Assembly: GCA_039640495.1 (NCBI GenBank)
Contig: CP046864.1
Coordinates: 930,001 to 994,000 of the forward strand
From: Rhodobacteraceae bacterium IMCC1335
GTDB taxonomy: Bacteria > Pseudomonadota > Alphaproteobacteria > Rhodobacterales > Rhodobacteraceae
Reading direction: 5' to 3'
DNA length: 64,000 nucleotides
Shown here: piece after piece, positions 19,216 through 28,948 of the stretch
How positions within the stretch are numbered: position 1 is the first letter of the stretch
Layout: every line of letters begins with the position of its first letter
Position numbers and translations under genes: made by a program
Notes under the pieces: model-generated
The model's database searches: none
What the model was told of the DNA's origin: nothing
What the model saw: the letters and a program-made list of their open reading frames with translations, nothing else

Positions 19216-21761
19216 TCAGGCGGCGGGTTTCTTCTTTGCTGGGGTTTTCTTTTTGGCAGCCGGCTTCTTTTTGGTTGCAGGCTTTTTACCGCCCTTTTTG
19301 ACCTTTGCTTCGATCAATTCAAGCGCTTGCTCTAATGTAATGCTTTCCGGTTCCATGTCTTTGGGCAAGGTGGCGTTGATTTTCGCAAATTTCACATACG
19401 GGCCGTAGCGGCCCGCCATCACTTGAATTGGCCCGCCTTCGCTGGGATGTTCGCCCACTTCTTTCAGCGGTTTGGCGGCGCTGCCGCGCGCTCCGCCGCG
19501 TGAAGCGGCTTTTTTAGCGAGCTCTTCCACGGCGCGGTTCATGCCGATGGTAAACACATCCTCTGCCTCTTTGAGATTGGCATAAAGTCGGCCGTGTTTG
19601 ACAAAAGGACCATAGCGCCCAATCCCAGCCTCGATCATCTCGCCATCTTCGGGATGCGGGCCGATTTCGCGCGGCAGGTTCAGCAAAAGCAAGGCTTTTT
19701 CAAGATCCATTTCACTCGCAGCCCAGCCTTTGGGCAGGCTGGCACGCGGCGGCTTTGGTTGCTCTTCTGTGGCCTCTCCCCTTTGAATGTAAGGACCAAA
19801 CCGGCCTTTTTTTAGGCTAATTTCATCCCCGGCATCCTCGCCCAAGACGCGATCGCCCGTATCATCAGTGTCGCCGTTCATAGGCCGCGTGAAGCGACAA
19901 TCTGGATAATTCCCGCATCCGACAAACCCCCCCGTGCGCGAAGTTTTTAGATGTAGCACGCCCACGCCGCATTTAGGGCAGCTGCGCGGATCGCTGCCAT
20001 CGGCGCGGGGGGATAGAGTTGCGGCGCAAGAGCGTCATCCAGAACATCCAACACTTCGGTGATCCGCAATTCTGAAGTTTCGGCGATTGCGGCCGAAAAA
20101 TCACGCCAGAACTTTCCAAGCAAATCTTTATAATTCGCATTGCCTGCGCTCACATTGTCAAGCTGATCTTCCAGGCCGGCCGTAAACTCATATTCCACGT
20201 ATTGTTTGAAGAAATTTAGTAGAAAAATGGTAACGATGCGGCCTTTATCTTCGGGAATTAGGCGGTTTTGTTCTTTGCGTACGTAGTCGCGTTCTTGGAT
20301 CGTGGTCACGATGCTGGCATAGGTCGAGGGGCGGCCAATTCCAAGCTCTTCCATCCGCTTGACCAAAGTGGCTTCCGTGTAGCGGGGCGGAGGCTGGGTG
20401 AAATGCTGTTCGGGGGTGACAGCATTGGTTTGCATCGCTTCGCCCTGCATCAATTGCGGCAGGCGTTTGTCATCGCCATCGTCTTGGCCGTCATCGCGGC
20501 CTTCTTCATAGACCTTTAAAAACCCGTCAAACAAAATGACCTGACCGTTTGCGCGCAGGCCCACCTGAGCATCTGCGCTGCCGATTTCAACCGTAGTCCG
20601 CTCAATTTTTGCGGCTGCCATCTGGCAGGCGATCGTACGTTTCCAAATTAAATCGTATAATTTGCGTTGATCTGCATCGGTTAATTTTAAACTGGCCGCA
20701 TCGCGCGTTGCGTCTGTGGGGCGAATACATTCATGCGCCTCTTGGGCGTTGCGCGCTTTGTTTTTATACATTCTCGGGCTGTTGGGCAGATAGGTTTCAC
20801 CATATCGGTCTTTGATCGCATCGCGCGTTGCCATTACGGCTTCGGGCGCTATATCGATGCCATCGGTTCGCATATAGGTGATGTGACCCGCCTCATAGAG
20901 GCGCTGCGCGGCACTCATTGTTTGGCGCGCGCCCATACCAAATTTACGCGAGGCCTCTTGTTGCAGGGTCGAGGTCATAAACGGCGCTGAGGGGTTGCGA
21001 TTGCCGGCTTTGGCTTCCACCGATTGCACCGAAAGCTGGCGGCTTGAAATCGCCTGAACGGCAAGCTCTGCTTGCGGTCCGTTATTTAAATCAAATTTGT
21101 CTAACTTTTTGCCCGCAAGGCTGACCAATCTGGCGGTAACCTCTTGGCCACGTGGCGATTGCAGCAGGGCTTCGACGCTCCAATATTCCTGCGGTCTAAA
21201 CGCTTCTATTTCCAGTTCGCGCTCGACGATCATGCGCAAACATACCGATTGCACGCGTCCGGCCGATTTCGCCCCTGGCAGTTTGCGCCATAAAACCGGA
21301 GAAAGATTGAACCCGACCAAATAATCCAAGGCGCGTCGGGCGAGGTAGGCATCCACCAATGGCGCATCGACTTCGCGCGGGTTGTTCATCGCTTCGGTCA
21401 CGGCTTTTTTGGTAATCGCGTTGAATACCACCCGACTGACGGGTGTATCTTTTTTCAAAACTTTGCGTTTGCGTAGTGTTTCTTCTAAATGCCAGCTGAT
21501 CGCTTCGCCTTCGCGATCCGGGTCGGTGGCTAAAATCAACGCATTGTCTTCTTTCAGCGCATCGGCAATGGCTTTGATATGTTTTTTGCTGTCAGCGCCA
21601 ACTTCCCAGATCATATCAAAATTGTTCTCGGTATCGACCGAGCCGTCTTTTGGGGGCAAGTCTCGAATATGCCCGTAAGAGGCTAAAACGGTAAAACCCG
21701 ACCCAAGATATTTGTTAATCGTCTTAGCTTTGGCCGGTGATTCTACGACGACAACGGGCAT
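19216..21761 (-). CDS. topA: DNA topoisomerase I, broken by one frameshift
   Basis: Relaxes negatively supercoiled DNA by single-strand passage; essential in most bacteria. The TOPRIM domain (VVVESPAKAKTI; ATDPDREGEAISWH), the active-site tyrosine motif YMRTDG and the topoisomerase core are complete. The frame then breaks after DDALAPQLYPP at a G6 run on the plus strand (20007-20012). The other frame continues DGSDPRSCPKCG, the first zinc-finger Cys pair, then the topoisomerase C-terminal repeats and a Lys/Ala-rich tail. One added base restores 848 residues. A C7 run at 19927-19933 in the same gene is intact. Since the gene is essential, a sequence error is the best reading. Confidence 0.93.
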
Positions 21762-21906
21762 TCAACTTCCTTTCGACTCGGTCGGATCTTTATGACCGGA
21801 GACCATGATGCTGAAAAGACCGGCTTGTCAATCCAAGGAATTTAGCAGCTTTGATTTTCGTTAAGATGGAATATGCGCGCTTTTAAACCCGGCCGGTTTA
21901 ATGAAA

Positions 21907-23076
21907 CTATGGTCTCAAAGACACATGGCCGCCGGCATGCCTGAGTAGTTTTTGATCCAGCTCAAGCTCGGTGATGGCTGCATTGCATTCCGCCACCGGC
22001 CGCGCAAGTCTGCGGATCAGATGATTTTCTGAAATCGCGGTGACGCTCAATCGATCCAAGATATCTTGTTGCAGCTGTGATTTGGATGTCTGCGCGGGTT
22101 CATGCGCTGCGCGACTGCCCATGACGGGCGGCTGAGACGGGGCGCCCTTAATCTGGGTTTTATTATTTTCGGGGGATGTTACGTTTTGCCTTAGGTCAAG
22201 CACGTCGCGCGCGTTGCGCACCAAAGCAGCGCCATCGCGGATCAGCGCATTGCATCCAGCCGCCCGCGGATCCAACGGGTGCCCGGGCACGGCAAGCACA
22301 TCACGGCCCTGATCAAGCGCGTTTCTTGCGGTGAGTAAGCTGCCGGATTTCAACGCCGCCTCAACAATGATGATTTGCGTCGCCAATCCCGAAATCAAAC
22401 GGTTTCGAATGGGAAAGTGATGCGCTTGCGGGCGCAGATTAATGGGTTGTTCTGAAAGCAGGAGCCCCTTTTGGGCGATGAGGGCGGTGAGGGCTTTATG
22501 TTCGGGGGGGTAAATGGTTTTGAGTCCACCTGCCAAAATAGCGATCGTTCCGGTTTCAAGCGCAGCCTGATGCGCAGCAGCATCGATGCCTCGGGCGAGC
22601 CCAGACACAATGCAATCCCCCGCCTGCCCCAAATCATGCGCGAGCCGGCGCGCCATCTGGCACCCCAAAGCCGAGGCGTTGCGCGCGCCCACAAGCGCCG
22701 TCACCGGGCGTTTTGCTAAACCTAAATCTCCGCGCGCCCAGATCAAAGGCGGTGCATCTGAAATTTGGCCCAGTTGTTTCGGATAGTCGGGTTGGCCTCT
22801 AAACACCAATCGTGCGCCATATTTGATGCCTTGCGACAATTCTCTCATCGCGTCTTTTTGCGAACAGGCACGATAGCCAGCTAACCCGCGCGATTGGGCA
22901 ATATCGGGCAAATGCTCCAATGCGTTTCGGGCTGTTCCATGTTTAGCCAGTAAACGGTAAAAGGTGCTTATTCCCACCCGCCGCGAGCGTAAGAGACGAA
23001 GCCAATCCAGTTGATCATCTTCCGTTTTGGGTGGGAGTAGGGGGTGAGAGGAAGAAAACAAATCGTCGACCATCAC
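21907..23076 (-). CDS. dprA: DNA-processing protein DprA
   Basis: Binds incoming single-stranded DNA and loads RecA during natural transformation. The 389-residue protein has a short N-terminal HhH/SAM-like part, the Rossmann core with GARNAS, SGLARGIDAAAH and VPGHP motifs (central 200 residues), and a C-terminal winged-helix domain (about residues 315-389) after a variable linker. An ATG at 23076 gives MMVDDLFSSSHP. It is separated from topA by about 145 nt; the topA/dprA order is common in alphaproteobacteria. Competence of this organism cannot be concluded from dprA alone. Confidence 0.93.
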   Translation of the reverse strand: MMVDDLFSSSHPLLPPKTEDDQLDWLRLLRSRRVGISTFYRLLAKHGTARNALEHLPDIAQSRGLAGYRACSQKDAMRELSQGIKYGARLVFRGQPDYPKQLGQISDAPPLIWARGDLGLAKRPVTALVGARNASALGCQMARRLAHDLGQAGDCIVSGLARGIDAAAHQAALETGTIAILAGGLKTIYPPEHKALTALIAQKGLLLSEQPINLRPQAHHFPIRNRLISGLATQIIIVEAALKSGSLLTARNALDQGRDVLAVPGHPLDPRAAGCNALIRDGAALVRNARDVLDLRQNVTSPENNKTQIKGAPSQPPVMGSRAAHEPAQTSKSQLQQDILDRLSVTAISENHLIRRLARPVAECNAAITELELDQKLLRHAGGHVSLRP

Positions 23077-23150
23077 AACTCCGCCGCTTACGAGAACCCT
23101 TCTACAGGAGAAGTGGTTAATTCATCGTAAAGCAAAGGTGCATGATCGGA

Positions 23151-24571
23151 TTATTCCGCCGATCCGCCCACCGTAAGCCCGCCAATCATCAAGCTGGGCT
23201 GCCCAACCCCCACCGGAACCCATTGCCCGGCCTTGCCACAATTGCCCATACCCGGATCCAAGGCCATATCCGATCCGATTGCACGGATTTGTTTCAGCGC
23301 GGTGGCACCATCGCCAATTAAAGTGGCACCTTTCACCGGTGCGCCGATTTTGCCGTTTTTCACCTGATAGGCCTCGGTGCAGGAAAAGACGAATTTGCCA
23401 TTGGTGATATCAACCTGACCGCCGCCAAAGCCCACGGCATAAAGGCCATCTTTGAGGCTGGCTACAATATCTTGAGGCTCCGTGTCACCGCCCAGCATAT
23501 ACGTGTTGGTCATCCGCGGCATCGGCATATGGGCATAGCTTTGCCGGCGGCCATTGCCGGTGGGTTTGACGCCCATCAAACGTGCATTTTGGCGATCTTG
23601 CATCAACCCGGTTAATATGCCGTCTTCGATCAGGGTCGTTTTTTGCGCGGCTGTGCCCTCATCATCGATATTAATCGATCCGCGCCGGGCGGGCAGCGTG
23701 CCATCATCCAGAACGGTCACGCCTGGCGCTGCGATCCGTTGCCCCATAAGTCCGGCAAAGGCGCTGCTGCCTTTGCGGTTGAAATCGCCCTCAAGCCCGT
23801 GCCCGATGGCCTCATGCAGCAAAATTCCAGGCCATCCCGGCCCTAACACAACATCCATCATCCCGGCTGGGGCGGCAATTGCGTCTAGGTTGACCGTTGC
23901 AATTCGCAGGGCCTCGCGGGCTTTAGGCTGCCAATCTTCAGGGTGGATCAATTCGGAAAGAGAAAATCGCCCTCCCCCCCTGCGCTGCCACTTTCACGGC
24001 GCCCATTATTTTCTAAAATCACCGAAATATTGACGCGGCTCATGGGGCGCAGATCGGTAAAAACCTCGCCATCGGGGCGCATAATCACTACCTCTTGCAG
24101 ACTGGCGGCGATAACCGCACTGACTTGTACAACGCGTTTGTCTAAGGCGCGCAGATAGGCATCTATCTGTTTTAAAATATCTACTTTTTGAGCAAAGCCG
24201 ATCTCTGAGGTTGGATCAAAAGAAGCATAGAGGCTATTATTGCTGCGTTGCGGCGCGTCAGCCCATTGGCCGCCCTTATCCGCCACGGCCGAGGAAACCG
24301 TGCCCATGGCTCTTTTTATCGCGGCCTCTGAAATCTCGCTTGAATGGCCATAGCCGGTTTTTTCGCCCCGCACAGCGCGCAGTCCAAACCCTTCGGAGGC
24401 ATCGAAATTAGCAGTTTTTATGCGTTGATCGTCCAGAATCAACGTTTCTGATCGGCGGCGTTCGAAAAACAACTCGCCATCATCCGCGCCTTGCGTTGCG
24501 GTTTGCAACAAATTCAAGGCGATGTCCTTATCTAGGCTGAGCGCAAACGGGTCAAAGATGTCTTCGTGCAT
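23151..24571 (-). CDS. tldD: Metalloprotease TldD, broken by one frameshift
   Basis: Partner of TldE/PmbA in a zinc-dependent protease that trims unfolded peptides, including modified peptides and antitoxins. The zinc motif HExxxH is present as HEAIGH in the second half, and the C-terminal GNCGKAGQ motif is normal. The frame breaks at a C7 run on the plus strand (23974-23980): one frame ends FLFPN, the other continues [12 protein letters not shown]. One added base gives 473 residues, the family length. I start at the ATG at 24571 (AGGA just upstream) rather than 66 nt earlier. It is divergent from coxB. A sequence error is likely. Confidence 0.9.
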
Positions 24572-24761
24572 AGTATCCTCATTTGTCTCTGCGCCGTGAT
24601 GCTCAATTTTTGAAGCAGGGGCGTCCGTTTGCCGCAAGGTTCTGACTTTATCTCTGACGCAGAATATGATTTTAAGCGCGATAAAGACAATGGGATTCTA
24701 TCAGGTCGTTTGGCCGCCGTGTTTCCTTTAAAAACCGCCGCGTAACGGAGTAGGGTGATTG

Positions 24762-25631
24762 ATGCGTATTATAAGTAAAATTTTTGGCCTGATTGCTGGG
24801 ATGTCCGCCATGCCGGCTTTGGCTCAGGATGGCTTGGAAATTATTGGCGTTCCGATAGATCGGGGCCTTGGGTTCCAGCCAGCTGTTACGGAATTGGCCA
24901 GAGATTTGCAGTGGTTGGATGCGATGATCTTATATATCATCACAGCGATTGTGGTGTTTGTGACGGCGCTTATGGGCTATGTAATCATACGCTATAACCG
25001 CCGCGCCAACCCAAATCCGGCAAGCTTTACGCATAATTCGCCCGTCGAAATCGCATGGACGGTTATTCCGGTTTTGATCTTAACCGTGATCGGTGTGTAT
25101 TCCCTGCCAGTTTTGTTCAAACAACAAGAAATACCGGAAGCGGATTTGACCATCAAGGTCACCGGTAACCAATGGTATTGGGGTTATGAATATGTCGATC
25201 ATGGGTTTGGGTTTGACAGCTTCATGATTGGCGATGGCAAAGTGCTGAGTGATGAAGTTGAGGCCGAGCTGGTTGCTGCGGGCTATACGCGCGACGAATT
25301 CTTATTGGCGACCGACACAGCTGTTGTGGTGCCGGTTGGGCAAATCGTCGTGATGCAATTGACTGGCGCGGATGTGATCCACAGCTGGACCATCCCAGCC
25401 TTTGGGGTCAAACAGGATGCCGTGCCGGGTCGTTTGGCGCAGCTTTGGTTTAAGGCCGAAAAAGAAGGCGTATATTTCGGTCAATGCTCCGAGCTTTGCG
25501 GGAAAGACCATGCCTATATGCCGATCACCGTGAAGGTGGTCAGCCAAGAGGCCTATGAAGAATGGCTTAAAGATGCAATCGATGAATACGCGATGCTCGC
25601 CCCGCATGCAGCGCGTGTCATCGCAGGATAA
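24762..25631 (+). CDS. coxB: Cytochrome c oxidase subunit II
   Basis: Carries the CuA centre that accepts electrons from cytochrome c in the aa3-type terminal oxidase. The 289 residues begin with a signal-like segment ending ALA, then two membrane helices (about residues 45-70 and 90-110) and a periplasmic cupredoxin domain. [10 protein letters not shown] is the conserved aromatic patch. CuA ligands are His in DVIHSW and the cluster [12 protein letters not shown] (Cys242, Cys246, His250, Met253). I prefer ATG 24762, with AGGG six bases upstream, over the TTG one codon earlier. It heads the oxidase assembly cluster; subunit I (coxA) is not in the window. Confidence 0.96.
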   Translation: MRIISKIFGLIAGMSAMPALAQDGLEIIGVPIDRGLGFQPAVTELARDLQWLDAMILYIITAIVVFVTALMGYVIIRYNRRANPNPASFTHNSPVEIAWTVIPVLILTVIGVYSLPVLFKQQEIPEADLTIKVTGNQWYWGYEYVDHGFGFDSFMIGDGKVLSDEVEAELVAAGYTRDEFLLATDTAVVVPVGQIVVMQLTGADVIHSWTIPAFGVKQDAVPGRLAQLWFKAEKEGVYFGQCSELCGKDHAYMPITVKVVSQEAYEEWLKDAIDEYAMLAPHAARVIAG

Positions 25632-25679
25632 ACCGGCCTAAAAGCCGAGCTGGCGCATAACCATGGAAATGAGTTTTCA

Positions 25680-26621
25680 ATGACCAACGCAACACTTGAC
25701 GCAGCGCAAAATGAAATGGAAGCCAGCTTCGGTGATTATTTCGCGTTGCTCAAGCCACGGGTTATGGTTTTGGTGGTGTTTACGGCTGCGGTGGGGCTGC
25801 TTGCAGCCCCCGTGCCGCTACATTGGGTGGTGGCGTTTGCCTCTATTCTTTTAATTGCTGTTGGGGGCGGTGCCTCTGGCGCGTTGAATATGTGGTGGGA
25901 TGCCGATATTGACCAGGTGATGCGGCGCACCCAAAAGCGCCCCATCCCTTCTGGCCGTGTGAGCGCAGATGAAGCCAAAATTCTGGGTTTTGCACTGGCA
26001 GGGTTTTCGGTTGTTATGCTGGCTTTAGCGGCCAATCTGTTCGCAGCCGCGCTTCTGGCATTCACAATTTTCTTCTACTTGGTGATCTATACAATTTGGT
26101 TGAAACGCTGGACCCCTCAAAACATCGTGATTGGTGGTGCGGCAGGGGCATTCCCGCCGATGATTGGTTGGGCCTGCGCAACGGGCTCGGTATCGATCGA
26201 AAGCGTTTTGATGTTCGCGTTGATCTTTATGTGGACGCCGCCGCATTTCTGGGCGTTAGCTCTGTTTATGCGCAATGATTATGACGCGGCAGAGGTGCCT
26301 ATGCTGACGGTAACGCATGGCCGTCGGGTCACGCGCAACCATATCTTGGCCTATACCGTTCTGCTTGCGATTTTGGCGATTGCAGCGGGATTTACCAGTA
26401 TTGGCGGCGCTGTGTATCTTTTGGTGGCGGTGGTTTTAAACGGTGCGTTTCTGATCGGAGCTTGGAAAATTTGGCGCCGCGATGAGGAGGATAGCGAGCT
26501 TGACAATTTCTTGGTCGAACGCAAATTTTTCAAACTTTCACTGATATATCTTTTCGCCCATTTTGGGGCAATTTTGCTTGAAGCCGTTCTATCACGGGTT
26601 GGGATAGGGTTGTGGGCATGA
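25680..26621 (+). CDS. ctaB: Protoheme IX farnesyltransferase (heme O synthase)
   Basis: Adds farnesyl to heme b to make heme O, the precursor of heme A in cytochrome oxidase. The 313-residue UbiA-family membrane protein shows the first Asp-rich motif [15 protein letters not shown], the basic KRPIPSGRV, the second prenyl-diphosphate motif [13 protein letters not shown], and about nine hydrophobic segments. It lies 48 nt after coxB. Its stop overlaps the ATG of the next small gene (ATGA), linking it to the downstream copper-assembly genes. Confidence 0.96.
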   Translation: MTNATLDAAQNEMEASFGDYFALLKPRVMVLVVFTAAVGLLAAPVPLHWVVAFASILLIAVGGGASGALNMWWDADIDQVMRRTQKRPIPSGRVSADEAKILGFALAGFSVVMLALAANLFAAALLAFTIFFYLVIYTIWLKRWTPQNIVIGGAAGAFPPMIGWACATGSVSIESVLMFALIFMWTPPHFWALALFMRNDYDAAEVPMLTVTHGRRVTRNHILAYTVLLAILAIAAGFTSIGGAVYLLVAVVLNGAFLIGAWKIWRRDEEDSELDNFLVERKFFKLSLIYLFAHFGAILLEAVLSRVGIGLWA

Positions 26622-26779
26622 GCTTTCAAAAAGAACATGAGTTGCACAAACGCCGTTTCGGGCGGAATCTGGGTGTGGGTCTTATTCTGGTGGCCTGCGT
26701 GGTTCTGGTTTTTGGGTTGACGGTTGCAAAAGTCACGCGCGGAGATTTTGAACGCGCCACCTCCCAATTGGATCAATAA
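26618..26779 (+). CDS. Small single-pass protein of the cytochrome oxidase cluster (53 aa)
   Basis: A 53-codon gene nested between ctaB and ctaG, overlapping the first stop (ATGA) and sharing a base with the next start (TAATG). The product opens with a charged stretch ([12 protein letters not shown]), has one hydrophobic helix (about residues 19-37, [19 protein letters not shown]) and a short polar tail. Similar mini-proteins occur at this position in Rhodobacterales oxidase clusters and are often annotated as a putative assembly protein. The tight overlaps say it is translated. A role in oxidase assembly is inferred from position only. Confidence 0.8.
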   Translation: MSFQKEHELHKRRFGRNLGVGLILVACVVLVFGLTVAKVTRGDFERATSQLDQ

Positions 26780-27354
26780 TGTCGTCGCGGGCCTATCAGA
26801 GAACCGCAGCAAAAGCCGTGGCGCTTGTGGTGGTTATGGGTTCTTTGGCTTGGGCATCGGTGCCGTTTTATGATTGGTTTTGCCGCACAACGGGCTTTGG
26901 CGGCGTGCCGAGCATCGTTGAGGCAGATTCTGACGTGATCTTAGAGCGCACGATGAAAGTGCGGTTTGATGCTTCCTTGGAGCGCGGTATGCCCTGGGAA
27001 TTTACGCCGGTTGAGCGCGAAATGGAGCTTCGGATCGGTGAAACCGGCTTGGCATTCTATGAAGCATATAATCCTACCGACCGGCCCGTTGCCGGGTCTG
27101 CCAGTTACAATGTTACCCCATATGAGGCGGGTGGGTTTTTCAACAAGATCGCTTGTTTCTGCTTTGAAGAGCAGATTTTGCAACCTGGGGAACGGGTGCA
27201 AATGCCGGTAACTTTTTATATTGATCCGGAACTGGCAGAAGATCGCGATGCGCAATTTACAAAGGTGATCACTCTGTCTTATACGTTTTACGAACTTGAT
27301 CTGCCATTAGGCTCTGCGTCTGCAGGAAACGATCAGCCACAACCTGTTTATTAA
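26779..27354 (+). CDS. ctaG: Cytochrome c oxidase copper-assembly protein CtaG/Cox11
   Basis: Delivers copper to the CuB site of subunit I. The 191-residue protein has one N-terminal membrane helix (about residues 13-30), the conserved DWFCRTTGFGG after it, and an immunoglobulin-like periplasmic domain with the copper motif KIACFCFEEQ. PVTFYIDPEL and the TLSYTFY strand near the C-terminus are typical. It shares one base with the preceding small gene and is followed by coxC after 21 nt. Confidence 0.95.
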   Translation: MSSRAYQRTAAKAVALVVVMGSLAWASVPFYDWFCRTTGFGGVPSIVEADSDVILERTMKVRFDASLERGMPWEFTPVEREMELRIGETGLAFYEAYNPTDRPVAGSASYNVTPYEAGGFFNKIACFCFEEQILQPGERVQMPVTFYIDPELAEDRDAQFTKVITLSYTFYELDLPLGSASAGNDQPQPVY

Positions 27355-27375
27355 GAAGGCCAACGAGGGAACCCA

Positions 27376-28176
27376 ATGGCACACGCAAAAAATCACGATT
27401 ATCACATCCTTAACCCCTCTTTATGGCCGCTTGTTGGAGCGCTGTTTGGGTTCATCATGCTTTTTGGAGCGGTGTTGTTCTTTCATGACAAAGGCCCCTA
27501 TTTGCTGCTTATCGGCTTTGTTGGCGTTTTATACGTAATGTACGGATGGTGGGCCGAAACGGTCACCGAGAATAAAGAAGGCGATCACACACCCGTTGTG
27601 CTGATCGGCCTGCGATACGGGTTCATTCTGTTTATTATGTCAGAGGTGATGTTCTTTCTGGCGTGGTTCTGGACGTTTTTCAAACATGCAATGTACCCAA
27701 TGGGAGAAATGAGCCCGATCGTTGATGGGGTCTGGCCGCCCGTTGGTATTGAAACCTTTGATCCTTGGCACTTGCCGCTGATCAACACGCTTATCCTGTT
27801 ATGTTCAGGCGCGGCTGCGACCTGGGCCCACCATGCTTTGGTTCATGAAGATAATCGTGAAGATGTGAAACTAGGCCTGATCATCGCGATTGCGCTGGGC
27901 GCCATCTTCACCGTGTTTCAAATTTATGAATATAGCCATGCCGCCTTTGGCTTTGCGGGCAATATTTATGGCGCTAGCTTCTTTATGGCAACTGGCTTCC
28001 ATGGCTTTCACGTCTTGGTTGGAACGATTTTCCTCTTCATCTGCCTGCTGCGGGTGCGGCGGGGTCATTTCAGCCCTCAATCCCATTTGGGGTTCGAGGC
28101 AGCCGCATGGTATTGGCACTTTGTAGACGTGGTGTGGCTGTTTTTATTCGCTGCAATTTACGTGTGGGGCGGGTAA
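27376..28176 (+). CDS. coxC: Cytochrome c oxidase subunit III
   Basis: A 266-residue, seven-helix core subunit of the aa3 oxidase that stabilises subunit I and proton uptake. Recognisable stretches are [32 protein letters not shown], and the C-terminal [14 protein letters not shown]. Its start is an ATG with GAGGGA upstream. An intrinsic terminator follows 40 nt after the stop, so coxB to coxC look like one transcription unit, with surf1 read separately or by read-through. Confidence 0.96.
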   Translation: MAHAKNHDYHILNPSLWPLVGALFGFIMLFGAVLFFHDKGPYLLLIGFVGVLYVMYGWWAETVTENKEGDHTPVVLIGLRYGFILFIMSEVMFFLAWFWTFFKHAMYPMGEMSPIVDGVWPPVGIETFDPWHLPLINTLILLCSGAAATWAHHALVHEDNREDVKLGLIIAIALGAIFTVFQIYEYSHAAFGFAGNIYGASFFMATGFHGFHVLVGTIFLFICLLRVRRGHFSPQSHLGFEAAAWYWHFVDVVWLFLFAAIYVWGG

Positions 28177-28215
28177 GTTTTACCACGAGTGGTGCGAATA
28201 CAGCTTGATCGATTG

Positions 28216-28251
28216 AATAAAAGCGCGCGCATGTCGGGCGCTTTTATTTTT
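28216..28251 (+). terminator. Rho-independent terminator after coxC
   Basis: A perfect 11-bp stem AATAAAAGCGC (28216-28226) with GCGCTTTTATT (28238-28248), an 11-nt loop, and a T-rich tail to 28251. It stands 40 nt downstream of the coxC stop and 20 nt upstream of surf1. The A-rich left arm would also let it work on the opposite strand. Confidence 0.75.
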
Positions 28252-28271
28252 AAAAGAGCAGGGTTTAAGGT

Positions 28272-28943
28272 GTGAAACGGGTTTTATTTACTGTCTTTTC
28301 ACTTGCCGGTACTGCCGTTTTATTATGGCTTGGGAATTGGCAATTGGACCGTCTTGCTTGGAAACAAACGGTGCTTGAGCAGATAGATCAGCGTATCGCC
28401 GCGCCGGCTGTGCCGGTGCCGCCAATACCGGATCCGTCTGAAGATACGTATTTTCCGGTCTTCGCTGAGGGGCGCTTTGGGAAAGAGTATATCCGCGTTT
28501 TGGTCAGTCAGAAGCGCATTGGAGCGGGCTATCGTGTGATCTCGGTTTTTAAAACCGGGGAGCGTCGCATTTTGGTGGATCGTGGTTTTATCGATTTGTC
28601 CAAGAGCCTGGATGTGCAAGCAGATCAAGAGGTGGTGGTGCAGGGCAACTTGCATTGGCCAGATGAGGTGGATGGCTTTACGCCTGCGCCCGATCTTGAG
28701 AAAAATATCTGGTTTGCCCGCGACGTGCACGCGTTATCCGAGGCGCTAAAAACGCAGCCTATTTTAATCGTGGCATCACAAATTTCTCCGCCAAATCAGA
28801 ATATAGAGCCCTTACAAATTGACTCTTCAGCGATTCCGAATGATCACCTGCAATATGCGGTGACTTGGTTCTCCTTGGCCGCTATTTGGATTATGATGTC
28901 AGGTGCGTTCTTATGGCGTTCGCAAAAAAAGAAAAAAGGCTAA
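28272..28943 (+). CDS. surf1: SURF1 family cytochrome oxidase assembly protein
   Basis: Helps insert heme A into subunit I. The 223 residues show the SURF1 layout: one membrane helix at each end (about residues 5-20 and 195-216), with a periplasmic domain between them. The family motifs LGNWQLDRLAWK near the start and HLQYAVTWFSLAAIW at the end are clear. The start is GTG at 28272. The oxidase terminator precedes it, and thrC starts 5 nt after its stop. Confidence 0.92.
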   Translation: MKRVLFTVFSLAGTAVLLWLGNWQLDRLAWKQTVLEQIDQRIAAPAVPVPPIPDPSEDTYFPVFAEGRFGKEYIRVLVSQKRIGAGYRVISVFKTGERRILVDRGFIDLSKSLDVQADQEVVVQGNLHWPDEVDGFTPAPDLEKNIWFARDVHALSEALKTQPILIVASQISPPNQNIEPLQIDSSAIPNDHLQYAVTWFSLAAIWIMMSGAFLWRSQKKKKG

Positions 28944-28948
28944 AGCAT

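Noticed and set aside
21883..21901. TTAAACC/GGTTTAA hairpin downstream of dprA
   Set aside because: No T-run follows on the minus strand, so it does not qualify as an intrinsic terminator.
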